Part shown: positions 1 to 6,805 of the stretch, one piece after another
How the letters are laid out: each line of letters opens with the position of its first letter
Position numbering within the stretch: position 1 is the stretch's first letter
DNA from: Paramuribaculum sp.
GTDB taxonomy: Bacteria; Bacteroidota; Bacteroidia; Bacteroidales; Muribaculaceae
Direction: 5' to 3'
DNA: 9,270 nucleotides
Assembly (NCBI GenBank): GCA_029058705.1
Contig: JAIDXA010000212.1
Coordinates: forward strand, 1-9,270
The notes under the pieces: generated by a model
Databases searched by the model: none
Seen by the model: only the letters and a program-made list of their open reading frames with translations
Told to the model about the DNA's origin: nothing
Position numbers and translations under genes: made by a program

Positions 1-71
1 AGGACTCGAACCTGCACGCCTCGCAGCACTCGCACCTGAAACGAGCGCGTCTACCATTCCGCCACCTGGGC
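1..71 (-). tRNA. tRNA-Leu (anticodon CAG), 3' end cut by window edge
   Basis: The minus strand read from 71 towards 1 begins with acceptor strand GCCCAGG, followed by a D-arm of the class II leucine type (GGCGGAATGGTAGACGC). A five-pair anticodon stem CTCGT/GCGAG (last pair T-G) encloses the loop TTCAGGT, which gives anticodon CAG. A long variable arm and the T-arm sequence GGTTCGAGTCC follow. The T-arm's closing part and the 3' acceptor strand lie outside the window, so the gene is partial only because of the window edge. A promoter with an exact TAnnTTTG element sits just upstream. Identity as a leucine tRNA rests on the anticodon and the long variable arm. Confidence 0.93.
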
Positions 72-81
72 TTTTGCTTTG

Positions 82-112
82 CAAAGTTACGGCGTTTTGC
101 CGGATTTTGCAA
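82..112 (-). promoter_or_regulatory. Bacteroidota-type promoter of the tRNA-Leu gene
   Basis: On the minus strand, TAACTTTG (82-89) matches the Bacteroidota -7 consensus TAnnTTTG exactly. A TTG (110-112) lies 20 nt upstream in the -33 position. The expected start, 5-7 nt downstream of the -7 element, falls about 5 nt before the tRNA 5' end at 71. Confidence 0.72.
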
Positions 113-132
113 GTTTTTCCGCAAGTTTTTTC
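109..132. repeat. 12-bp tandem direct repeat between truA and tRNA-Leu
   Basis: Two adjacent units, GCAAGTTTTTCC (109-120) and GCAAGTTTTTTC (121-132), match at 11 of 12 positions. They overlap and extend upstream of the -33 element of the tRNA promoter. The role is unknown, and it may be simple low-complexity drift. The rest of the truA-tRNA gap (133-204) shows no gene, and I see no convincing terminator there. Confidence 0.35.
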
Positions 133-204
133 AACAAAAAGCGCCCGAATGTTTCACCGAAAGATTTCATAGCAGGTTCAATCGCACTCTTATCCGCAGG
201 CTTT

Positions 205-972
205 TCAGTCGGTAGGGGAGGTTGGGGATATGTAGGGGTATGTTATGTCCCAGAGGTATAGGGCCTGAGGAGGCATGGAGGTGCCGGCGGAGCAGCGGTC
301 GCGTTTGTCAATTATTTGTTGGAAGCCTTCGACGGTAAGTTTGTGTCGTCCGACTTCTACGAGTGTGCCTACTACGGCGCGGACCATGTTGCGTAGGAAG
401 CGGTCGGCAGTGATGATGAAAACGTGCGCTCCGGTTGTGCCGACAGGATGCCAGCACGCGTGTGTGACGCGGCATATGTTGGTTTTGGTGTCGGTGTGGA
501 GTTTGGCGAATGAGGTGAAATCGTCTGTGTCAAGAAGGAGTCGTGCGGCCTGATTCATTCTGTCGTAATCGAGGGTTGGCGGTGACTGCCAGGACAGCTG
601 ATGGAAAAATGGCGATTTCGACGGGAGCGCATAATAGTGATAGGTGCGCGATGTGGCATCGAATCTTGCGTGGGCGTCGGGGTGTACCGCAATGAGTTTA
701 CGGATAGCTATCTCGCGGCCGACAAGCGTGTTGAGGGAGCGTATGATTGCGTCGTGGTTTTCGAGTGGCTGTTGCGTGTCGAAGTGGGCATACATTGTCT
801 GTGCATTGACTCCTGTATCTGTTCGTCCGGCACCTACAATGGCTGTCTGTGTCCGCAGTACGGTTGAGAGGGCTTCCTCGATTGTCTGCTGGACGGATGA
901 TGCGTTGGGCTGCCGTTGCCATCCGTGGAAATTGGATCCACGGTAGGCAAGCTGCATGAAATAACGTTGCAT
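205..972 (-). CDS. truA: tRNA pseudouridine(38-40) synthase TruA
   Basis: A 255-residue protein that isomerises uridines 38, 39 and 40 in the anticodon arm of many tRNAs to pseudouridine; it acts in the cytoplasm. The N-terminus has the family signature YRGSNFHGWQRQP (residues 10-22). The catalytic motif AGRTDTGVNA follows, with the nucleophile Asp at about residue 52. Further on are the RTYHYYALP strand near the middle and the conserved DRFLRNMVRAVVGTLVEVG block near the C-terminus. The length is normal for the family. The frame stays open further upstream, but the ATG at 970-972 is the right start: it aligns with TruA N-termini and lies 5 nt after the speA stop, whereas a longer start would overlap speA. 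It is the second gene of the speA-truA unit and probably has no promoter of its own. Confidence 0.95.
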   Translation of the reverse strand: MQRYFMQLAYRGSNFHGWQRQPNASSVQQTIEEALSTVLRTQTAIVGAGRTDTGVNAQTMYAHFDTQQPLENHDAIIRSLNTLVGREIAIRKLIAVHPDAHARFDATSRTYHYYALPSKSPFFHQLSWQSPPTLDYDRMNQAARLLLDTDDFTSFAKLHTDTKTNICRVTHACWHPVGTTGAHVFIITADRFLRNMVRAVVGTLVEVGRHKLTVEGFQQIIDKRDRCSAGTSMPPQALYLWDITYPYISPTSPTD

Positions 973-977
973 TGGCG

Positions 978-2876
978 TCAGTTCTTTTCGAGATAGGTGT
1001 AGCCGTACAGGCCGGATCGGTATGTGCCGAGGAATTCGCGGCCTTCTTCGGGGGTGATGTGCCCGTCTTTCATTGAGGCGGTCACCCATTTCTCTACGTT
1101 TCTGACGAGTTTCTTCGGGTCATACTGGACATAGTCAAGGACTTCTGCCACTGATTCCCCGTCGATGACACGGTCTATTTCATAGCGGTCTTTGTAGACG
1201 CTGATGTGTACGGCGTTGGTGTCGCCGAAGAGGTTGTGCATGTCTCCGAGAATTTCCTGATAAGCTCCGACAAGGAATACCCCGAGATAATAGGGCTCGC
1301 CCGGGCGGACGCTGTGGACTGGGAGAGAGTTGGATATTCCTTGCGTAGAGATGAAATTGGCGATTTTCCCGTCGCTGTCGCATGTGATGTCCTGAATTGT
1401 GCAGCTGCGGTCTGGCCGTTCGTCAAGACGGCTTATGGGCACGATGGGGAAGATCTGGTCTATGGCCCATGAGTCGGTGAGCGACTGGAATAGCGAGAAG
1501 TTGCAGAAGTACTTGTCCGGAAGCATTTTTGCTACTTTTTTCAGCTCCTCCGGCGCGTGCTTTAGGGAGGAGGCTATCTGTCCTACTTCACGGGCTATCG
1601 ACCAGAACAGTTTTTCGATGTTTGCGCGTGTGCGCAGGTCGAGCAGGCCGAGATTGAAGAGATCGAGGGCTTCCTCGCGGATCTGAAGGGCGTCGTGCCA
1701 GCTTTCAAAAAGACGCGGCTGGTTTAGGCGGTCCCAGATCTGATAGAGCTCTCGTTCGAGTTCATGGGCTTCCGGATCCACTTCCTGGGCGTCGTTCCAT
1801 TGTGGCAGGCCGGTGGTTTCGAGGGCTTCGAACACGAGCACCGAATGGTGGGCTGCGAGCGATCGGCCGCTTTCGGTAATGATGTTTGGTTGTTTGATGT
1901 CGTTTTTGATGCAGGCGTCAACGAGTTGCGAAACGGCGTCGTTCGCATATTCCTGAATCGAGTAGTTCATCGAGCTTTCCGACAGCGAACTGCGCGTCCC
2001 GTCATAGTCAACGCCGAGACCGCCCCCTATATCGACGAAATCAATGTCAAATCCGGATTTGGACAATTGCACATAGTATTGTGTGGCTTCGCGCAGGGCG
2101 TTTTTAATACGGCGTATTTTTGTCACCTGGCTTCCGATGTGAAAATGGATCAGCTTGAGCGACTGTTCCATATTGTTGGAATGCAGATAGTCTATGGCCT
2201 CAAGCAGTTCGCTGCAGTTGAGCCCGAATTTCGAGCTGTCGCCTCCCGACTCTTCCCATTTTCCTGATCCAGTCGAAGAAAGCTTGATTCTGATTCCGAC
2301 GTTGGGAATTATGCCGAGACGGCGGCCCACTGTGTCGATCAGGCGCAGTTCGTTGAGCTTTTCGACAACGAGATAGATCCGGCGTCCCATTTTTTGGGCG
2401 AGCAGAGCGAGTTCAACGAAGTTTTGGTCTTTGTAGCCGTTGCATATGATAAGTGCGTTGTCGGCTATGTTTGTCGCAAGAACTGCGTGGAGTTCCGGTT
2501 TGGAGCCGGCTTCGAGTCCTATGTTGAATTTGCGGCCGTGGCTTACGAGTTCTTCAACCACCGGTCTCATCTGGTTGACTTTTATGGGATAGATGAGATA
2601 GCTCTGAGCTGTGTAGTCATATTCCTTTGCTGCTTTTTTGAAGCAGTTCGAGATTTTTTCGATGCGGTTGTCAAGGATGTCGGGAAACCGAAGGAGTACA
2701 GGGGCGCTTACATCGCGGATCTGAAGTTCGTCCATAACTTCCTTGAGGTCAACCGATGCATAGCCTTCACGCGGGGTTACTGCAATGTGGCCTTTGTCGT
2801 TGACCGAGAAGTATTTCCGGCCCCAGCCGGTTATGTTATACAGTTCAGCACTGTCTTCTATTCGCCATTTTCTCAT
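978..2876 (-). CDS. speA: Biosynthetic arginine decarboxylase SpeA
   Basis: A 632-residue PLP-dependent enzyme (alanine racemase-like barrel, fold type III) that converts arginine to agmatine and CO2, the first step of the agmatine route to putrescine and spermidine. Visible signatures are the N-terminal WRIEDSAELYNITGWGRKYF and the PLP-lysine motif YPIKVNQ (Lys about residue 99). The glycine-rich phosphate-binding stretch VDIGGGLGVDYDGT, the ITESGRS motif, and the C-terminal block GVFLVGAYQEILGDMHNLFGD typical of SpeA follow in order. The length is standard and the frame is intact. The ATG at 2874-2876 starts right at the conserved N-terminus. A Bacteroidota promoter lies about 90 nt upstream. 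truA follows after 5 nt, so the two are probably co-transcribed. Confidence 0.97.
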   Translation of the reverse strand: MRKWRIEDSAELYNITGWGRKYFSVNDKGHIAVTPREGYASVDLKEVMDELQIRDVSAPVLLRFPDILDNRIEKISNCFKKAAKEYDYTAQSYLIYPIKVNQMRPVVEELVSHGRKFNIGLEAGSKPELHAVLATNIADNALIICNGYKDQNFVELALLAQKMGRRIYLVVEKLNELRLIDTVGRRLGIIPNVGIRIKLSSTGSGKWEESGGDSSKFGLNCSELLEAIDYLHSNNMEQSLKLIHFHIGSQVTKIRRIKNALREATQYYVQLSKSGFDIDFVDIGGGLGVDYDGTRSSLSESSMNYSIQEYANDAVSQLVDACIKNDIKQPNIITESGRSLAAHHSVLVFEALETTGLPQWNDAQEVDPEAHELERELYQIWDRLNQPRLFESWHDALQIREEALDLFNLGLLDLRTRANIEKLFWSIAREVGQIASSLKHAPEELKKVAKMLPDKYFCNFSLFQSLTDSWAIDQIFPIVPISRLDERPDRSCTIQDITCDSDGKIANFISTQGISNSLPVHSVRPGEPYYLGVFLVGAYQEILGDMHNLFGDTNAVHISVYKDRYEIDRVIDGESVAEVLDYVQYDPKKLVRNVEKWVTASMKDGHITPEEGREFLGTYRSGLYGYTYLEKN

Positions 2877-2965
2877 TGACTGATAGTTGATATGAAGTTG
2901 TGATTATTAAGAAATAAAAAATCCCACAGTTGAGGCATCTGCAGGATCATGCATTTTACACCACG

Positions 2966-2996
2966 CAAAAATACGAAAATTTCCTGAAATGACAAT
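2966..2996 (-). promoter_or_regulatory. Promoter of speA-truA
   Basis: The minus strand shows TATTTTTG (2966-2973), an exact TAnnTTTG match. ATTG (2993-2996) lies 19 nt upstream as the -33 element. The predicted start near 2960 leaves a leader of roughly 85 nt before the speA ATG. No riboswitch-like structure is evident in that leader by eye. Confidence 0.6.
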
Positions 2997-3100
2997 ATTC
3001 GCCATTTCATGTGCAGAACATAACGATACGAAGTCATGACTTGATATCAATGCTGTCCGGTGAAAAAAATAAAATGAGATGATAGAAAACAGGCGTCTTC

Positions 3101-3133
3101 TTTGTCTATAATTTAAGAGTGTGTTTACTTTTA
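3101..3133 (+). promoter_or_regulatory. Candidate operon promoter whose -7 box lies in an inverted-repeat arm
   Basis: TTTG (3101-3104) is followed after 21 nt by TACTTTTA (3126-3133), which matches TAnnTTTG at all but the last base. The spacing fits the Bacteroidota 19-21 nt rule. The -33 element is outside, and the -7 element inside, the left inverted-repeat arm. Transcription would begin near 3139, giving a leader of about 267 nt before the ATG at 3406. A second -7-like sequence, TACTGTTG (3325-3332), is closer to the gene but lacks a -33 partner. This is a pattern match only. Confidence 0.35.
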
Positions 3134-3313
3134 ACTCAGGTTAGCATAAAGATGGATTTTTGAGTGATTTCAGCGAGTTGAGAAAGGAGCAATTGCCACA
3201 TTGCGACTGCCGAAACTTGGCTGAAAGAACCAAAAAGACTCATTATGATGACCTGAAGAATTTCAAACAGAGCAATTATTTCTTAATTCGTGGTAAAAGT
3301 AAACATACTCTTA
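3114..3313. repeat. 200-bp element bounded by 20-bp inverted repeats (possible invertible segment or MITE)
   Basis: The left arm TAAGAGTGTGTTTACTTTTA (3114-3133) and the reverse complement of the right arm (3294-3313) agree at 19 of 20 positions. The single difference (G for A) would be a G-U wobble in RNA, so a transcript could pair all 20. The inner segment is 160 bp, with no recognisable gene and no perfect TAnnTTTG on either strand. Size and placement fit phase-variable invertible promoters of Bacteroidales. Equally, the outer bases of both arms are TA, so a 196-bp non-autonomous element with a TA target duplication is possible. No recombinase or transposase gene is in the window. Confidence 0.7.
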
Positions 3314-3405
3314 GACTGCTTGCATACTGTTGTCAATTCAATGGTAATGGAATCTGTTCTTGAAATGAAACCAGACACTGATAAACCAATCAAAAACATA
3401 ATAGA

Positions 3406-4428
3406 ATGAGTAAATTTAAATTTCTTGGATCATTTTTCGCATTTTTAATTCTTGCGGGGATAAGCTGCTGGGCAACGGAAAAATCGTTGCATATGCTGTT
3501 GCCTGCAGGCTGGCCTGAGATTCTTGTTTGGGGAATAACTGCTGCGTTCTTTGTCGTAGCTTCGATCGGCACAAAATTGATCGCTGATTCGTTGATGTCT
3601 CAACAGTTCATAAAAAATCGCAAAGGGAAGCTTTGGGGTGGTGTTTTTCTCGTTGTTTTCTTTTGGCTCATTATGAGCATGCCTACGAACACACACACAT
3701 TTTTCTATAATGATAAAATCGGTTCGACAATATCGGAAGATATTAAAATAACCAGCAAATATCTTCAGCAGGTTGTAGATTCCAAAAAGATTGATGAGGA
3801 CGGCAAAAAAATTAAAGACGCCGTTGAAGAACAGATTCAGCATATCGTCGCGCAGTTCAATGGCGATGAGCCCCCCTATAAACGTGGAAACGGTGAGCAG
3901 ATTGGACTGCATCTCAAGCAGATCAATATAATTCTCAATTCATCGATTCGACAGGATCCTCGATACAACAGCCAGGATTCGACAATTTTGAATGGCTACA
4001 GATTGGAAATAGATAAAGCTTTGGCTCAAGCTCTTAAAAATCATACTGTGACAGAGGAATCCGTTCAAGCGGCAAGACGCCAGATAAAACGGCTCGCCGC
4101 CCTTAACGATTCAATTCAGGATCATGTTGCATCTGCAAGCCTTTCTGAAGAGGAGATTCGTCAATGCGAAAAAGAGATCAAGGACGGCTATAACATCATA
4201 GCTGCAAACAAAACCTTCATTCAGTTCGACAAGAACTCAGATGATAAGGAGGCTTATACGAAAGAAAATGCCGAAACAAAAACCAAGCGTCTTTCTTCTG
4301 TGATAGATGTGTTCTTCGTGGATTTTCTTAGTGGGAAATACCCCGGATCATTCTGGTATTACGTCATCCTTTCCATCCTTGTGGACATTGCTGCGTTCAT
4401 CTTTTTTGATATTGCATTTAAAAACTGA
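3406..4428 (+). CDS. Four-helix membrane protein with large extracytoplasmic loop, first gene of the GTPase operon
   Basis: A 340-residue protein of no family I recognise. Three hydrophobic segments lie near the N-terminus (about 6-22, 38-57 and 77-92), and one lies at the extreme C-terminus (about 316-336). The roughly 220 residues between helices 3 and 4 are hydrophilic, rich in Lys, Glu and Gln and predicted mainly helical (for example the stretch around TVTEESVQAARRQIKRLAAL). With four helices both ends are on the same side; cytoplasmic ends would put the helical domain outside the membrane, as in a sensor. The start is the ATG at 3406, without a clear Shine-Dalgarno, as is usual in Bacteroidota. 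The GTPase gene follows after 33 nt. A sensor or anchor for the GTPase module is inference from topology and position. Confidence 0.85.
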   Translation: MSKFKFLGSFFAFLILAGISCWATEKSLHMLLPAGWPEILVWGITAAFFVVASIGTKLIADSLMSQQFIKNRKGKLWGGVFLVVFFWLIMSMPTNTHTFFYNDKIGSTISEDIKITSKYLQQVVDSKKIDEDGKKIKDAVEEQIQHIVAQFNGDEPPYKRGNGEQIGLHLKQINIILNSSIRQDPRYNSQDSTILNGYRLEIDKALAQALKNHTVTEESVQAARRQIKRLAALNDSIQDHVASASLSEEEIRQCEKEIKDGYNIIAANKTFIQFDKNSDDKEAYTKENAETKTKRLSSVIDVFFVDFLSGKYPGSFWYYVILSILVDIAAFIFFDIAFKN

Positions 4429-4461
4429 TAATTAAGTGATAAAAAACAACTGGTAATCCCT

Positions 4462-5379
4462 ATGGCAGAAAAACTTGACCTCAACCTGGACAACATAAAT
4501 ATTGGTGGAGAAGATAATTCGCAACTAGTCTCCAATGATAGTGGGACAACACCGGTTTCCGACCGGAACAATGCTGTTATTGATGAAGACGACATCAGGA
4601 TAACCGATAAAAAAGCGCCCATTGTAATGCTGTTTGGGCCTCCTACAAGTGGCAAATCCATGACTCTTGTAAGACTTGCCCGCTATCTTCGCAAGCAAGG
4701 TTACACTGTGAAGGCAGATCCGACTTTTAAATCAGACGATGCTTATAGAAGTAGGTGTGAGAAATTTCACAAAAACCTGAACACAACCGAGGCTCTTAAG
4801 GGAAATGCTCTAAATGAATTCCTGATGGTTAAGATATTTAAGCATGGATCAACAGTGTGTCAGATTCTGGAAGCTCCCGGTGAGCATTATTTTAATCCCG
4901 ACAAGCCGGATGAAGTAAGTCCGCGCAATTTCCGTCCCTATATGACGGAGATAATCCGAAAGCTCCCAAATAGAAAGATATGGGTGTTCATAACGGAAGC
5001 GCAATGGGAAGTCCATTCATCGATAAAAGACTCCTATGTCTCGCGAATCAAGGGGTGCAAGGATCAGCTCCTGAAACCGACAGATGGAGTTGTCATCCTT
5101 TACAATAAAGTCGACCAGAAAGACGAACTCTTTGAGGATGGAAATCTCCATGTCTTATCAGCTGAAAGCGCTATGAGAGGTGAATATGAAGGCCTGTCCG
5201 CACTATTCAGGAACAGAAATCCCATTACAAGTTTGTGGCGTCGTTACAACTACAGGTTCGTTCCGTTCTGCACCGGTTATTACACCAATCAGATTGGCGG
5301 AACCAAAAAGTATAATGAGAGCGAAGAACATTATCCGAGCCACTTGTGGGCCGAACTCATGAAATGTTTCAGAGGATAG
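4462..5379 (+). CDS. P-loop GTPase-like protein of a membrane signalling or defence operon
   Basis: A 305-residue soluble protein. After an acidic, probably disordered N-terminus (about 1-50) comes strand APIVMLFG and the Walker A/G1 motif GPPTSGKS (59-66). The next segment, GYTVKADPTF, could hold a G2-like threonine. Strand VCQILEAPGE (about 132-141) is in the G3 place, but has E-A-P-G instead of D-x-x-G. VVILYNKVD (211-218) is a canonical G4 guanine-specificity motif, and LSAES is a possible G5. This order supports a TRAFAC-like GTPase, similar in feel to the GTPases of bacterial conflict systems, rather than an ATPase. There is no signal peptide or membrane helix, so it should be cytoplasmic. 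The next gene starts 3 nt after its stop, which suggests translational coupling. Exact family and partner are not resolved. Confidence 0.85.
   Translation: MAEKLDLNLDNINIGGEDNSQLVSNDSGTTPVSDRNNAVIDEDDIRITDKKAPIVMLFGPPTSGKSMTLVRLARYLRKQGYTVKADPTFKSDDAYRSRCEKFHKNLNTTEALKGNALNEFLMVKIFKHGSTVCQILEAPGEHYFNPDKPDEVSPRNFRPYMTEIIRKLPNRKIWVFITEAQWEVHSSIKDSYVSRIKGCKDQLLKPTDGVVILYNKVDQKDELFEDGNLHVLSAESAMRGEYEGLSALFRNRNPITSLWRRYNYRFVPFCTGYYTNQIGGTKKYNESEEHYPSHLWAELMKCFRG
5371..5376 (+). promoter_or_regulatory. Shine-Dalgarno-like AGAGGA before the first single-pass membrane gene
   Basis: AGAGGA is formed by the last two sense codons of the GTPase gene and lies 6 nt before the ATG at 5383. Strong Shine-Dalgarno sequences are uncommon in Bacteroidota, and no other operon gene here has one. 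It supports the chosen start and coupled translation of the GTPase and its neighbour. Confidence 0.4.
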
Positions 5380-5382
5380 CAT

Positions 5383-6762
5383 ATGAATTCAGTTGAAATA
5401 TACATCCATGGCACCCCCAGGGGACATCAGATCTGGGGCAGCGGCCATAATCATGATTATATAAGCACATTCTACAATCACGATTCGACGGCAACCGAAA
5501 AGGCCGTGATGCAGATAGATGTTTGCGCCGGCGACTCGTTCTATACCTATGTGCGCCGCCAGGGCGTTTTTGATTTCGAAGGGCGTCCTGAAGCTTTTTT
5601 CGCACTCACGGTGAGTTTCCATAAAGCGTATTGCAGGGATGTCTATAAACTTTATCATCTGTTTGACGCTGTCTACAGCCAATTATGTCTGGGTTCTATA
5701 TTAGGACAGTCTGGCAATGCCGAAAAATACATGGTTTCGGACTTTTCTGCTGCACGTTCTGGCGGTAACGCTGCTGTGGATAGGATTCATGCTGCTTTCA
5801 AACAGAAGATCGAGGAGCTGATCATGCCCTCTTTGGCTCCTATTTCGTTTGGCGACACTTTTAACCGGCGCAAGAAAGTCATAAGCCTGATGGAAGTTGA
5901 CAGCCCTTTGTTTTTCGATGAAGTCAAGGAATATTCGGTAGTGGTTTCTCCCGGTCGCCAGCCCTCGGCATTGGCTTATGTCAGAGTGTCAGAAGAGTTG
6001 AAGGCTGCTGAGGCTCAGAAAAAATCACTGTCTTCTGACATTGCCCGGATGCAGTCGGAAATCGCGGCTCTTTCCCAAGAAAACAAAAATCTGTCCATTC
6101 AGTTGCGCAAAACTGTTTCGTCGAATGGGAAGAAGTTTGACAGCAAGGTTGGTCAACTTCAGTCTGAACGGGATAAAGTAGCGGCGGAGCGAGACGAATT
6201 TAAGCAGAAATTGGAAACTGCGGCATGCTCGATAAAGCAGATTGAAAAACCGTTTCAGCAGCTTTCCCGCCTTTTGGCGGGTCGATTTCCCGACGATGAT
6301 CCGGCGGAGCATGACATATCTTTGGACCATTCACACCGGATTTCTTCGCAAAATCAAAAAGGATCATGGCGTGAGTGGCTTAATACTCTACTTCTTGGTC
6401 TTGTTGTTGTTTGTTGTGTTGTTGTTTTGGTGGTAGTTCTGAATGACAAGTCGTTCAGCCATAGCCCGGATAAAACCCAGGCAGACACTGTCGCAACAAC
6501 TGTCGATTCAACTGCAACATCACAAGTGTGGGGAGGTGGGTCGTATCCGCAGGGCGCAGATAGAATTGATATTGGCGAAGAAGGTGATGATCTTGACACT
6601 GATATTGATGAAGAAAACACCCTGTCGGGAATACTGGTGGCAGGCGTGGATATGCCGACCGAAGTCCTTGAAGGTTGTTGGTGGGGGTATTATGTAGACC
6701 CGGAAGCAATGAGAATGGCAATAGCTTCAGTTTATCGGCAGAACGAATGGGCCGAAAAGTGA
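5383..6762 (+). CDS. Single-pass membrane protein: GAP1-N-like domain, coiled coil, transmembrane helix, acidic outer domain
   Basis: A 459-residue protein. Residues 1-200 form an alpha/beta domain with IYIHGTPRGHQIW near the start and FYTYVRRQGVFDFEGRPEAF in the middle. This pattern reminds me of the N-terminal domain of GTPase-associated protein 1 (G..R.GH, then a GR..-F.h strand); the resemblance is weak and by eye. A long heptad-like coiled coil (about 203-290) follows, then a charged linker, a membrane helix (about 333-353, rich in Val and Leu) and about 105 residues outside. The outer part has a Thr/Ser-rich stalk, an acidic run near 396-412 and a C-terminal segment with CWWGYYVDPEAM. 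The N-terminus has no signal peptide, so that domain should be cytoplasmic. Starting 3 nt after the GTPase stop, it is a likely partner of that GTPase. The 398-residue protein downstream repeats this layout. Confidence 0.85.
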   Translation: MNSVEIYIHGTPRGHQIWGSGHNHDYISTFYNHDSTATEKAVMQIDVCAGDSFYTYVRRQGVFDFEGRPEAFFALTVSFHKAYCRDVYKLYHLFDAVYSQLCLGSILGQSGNAEKYMVSDFSAARSGGNAAVDRIHAAFKQKIEELIMPSLAPISFGDTFNRRKKVISLMEVDSPLFFDEVKEYSVVVSPGRQPSALAYVRVSEELKAAEAQKKSLSSDIARMQSEIAALSQENKNLSIQLRKTVSSNGKKFDSKVGQLQSERDKVAAERDEFKQKLETAACSIKQIEKPFQQLSRLLAGRFPDDDPAEHDISLDHSHRISSQNQKGSWREWLNTLLLGLVVVCCVVVLVVVLNDKSFSHSPDKTQADTVATTVDSTATSQVWGGGSYPQGADRIDIGEEGDDLDTDIDEENTLSGILVAGVDMPTEVLEGCWWGYYVDPEAMRMAIASVYRQNEWAEK

Positions 6763-6805
6763 TGATACTATATTATGTTGACAGTAAACAAGTAAAAGTT
6801 AGCAC

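Larger units (their letters stand above)
2877..3405. other. 529-bp intergenic region between divergent speA and the GTPase operon
   Basis: An AT-rich divergent gap. It holds the speA promoter (2966-2996) and a candidate plus-strand promoter (3101-3133). It also holds a 200-bp inverted-repeat-bounded element (3114-3313) and about 90 bp of further leader before the operon's first ATG at 3406. The only plus-strand frame longer than 60 codons (3160-3363) begins with TTG, crosses the right repeat arm and resembles no family I know. I treat the gap as non-coding. Confidence 0.6.

Noticed and set aside
90..102. Small hairpin CGGC-GTTTT-GCCG, considered as a terminator for truA
   Set aside because: The stem is only four pairs and lies in the spacer of the tRNA promoter. 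On the minus strand no T-run follows that would make a factor-independent terminator.
973..1089. Longer TruA start extending 39 codons upstream of 972
   Set aside because: The extension is Arg/Pro-rich, overlaps the speA 3' end and is not part of the TruA family N-terminus. The ATG at 972 fits the family.
1764..2267. 167-codon plus-strand frame opposite speA
   Set aside because: It lies entirely antisense inside a strongly conserved gene. It is an out-of-frame shadow with no recognisable domain or promoter.
3160..3363. 67-codon plus-strand frame in the gap before the operon
   Set aside because: It starts with TTG, has no family resemblance and crosses the right inverted-repeat arm. It has the AT-rich composition of the surrounding non-coding DNA.
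6783..6805. AGTAAACAAGTAAAAGTTAGC before the protease gene resembles the inverted-repeat arms at 3114-3313
   Set aside because: Only short AT-rich words are shared and in a different order. There is no partner arm nearby, so it does not support a third repeat copy.
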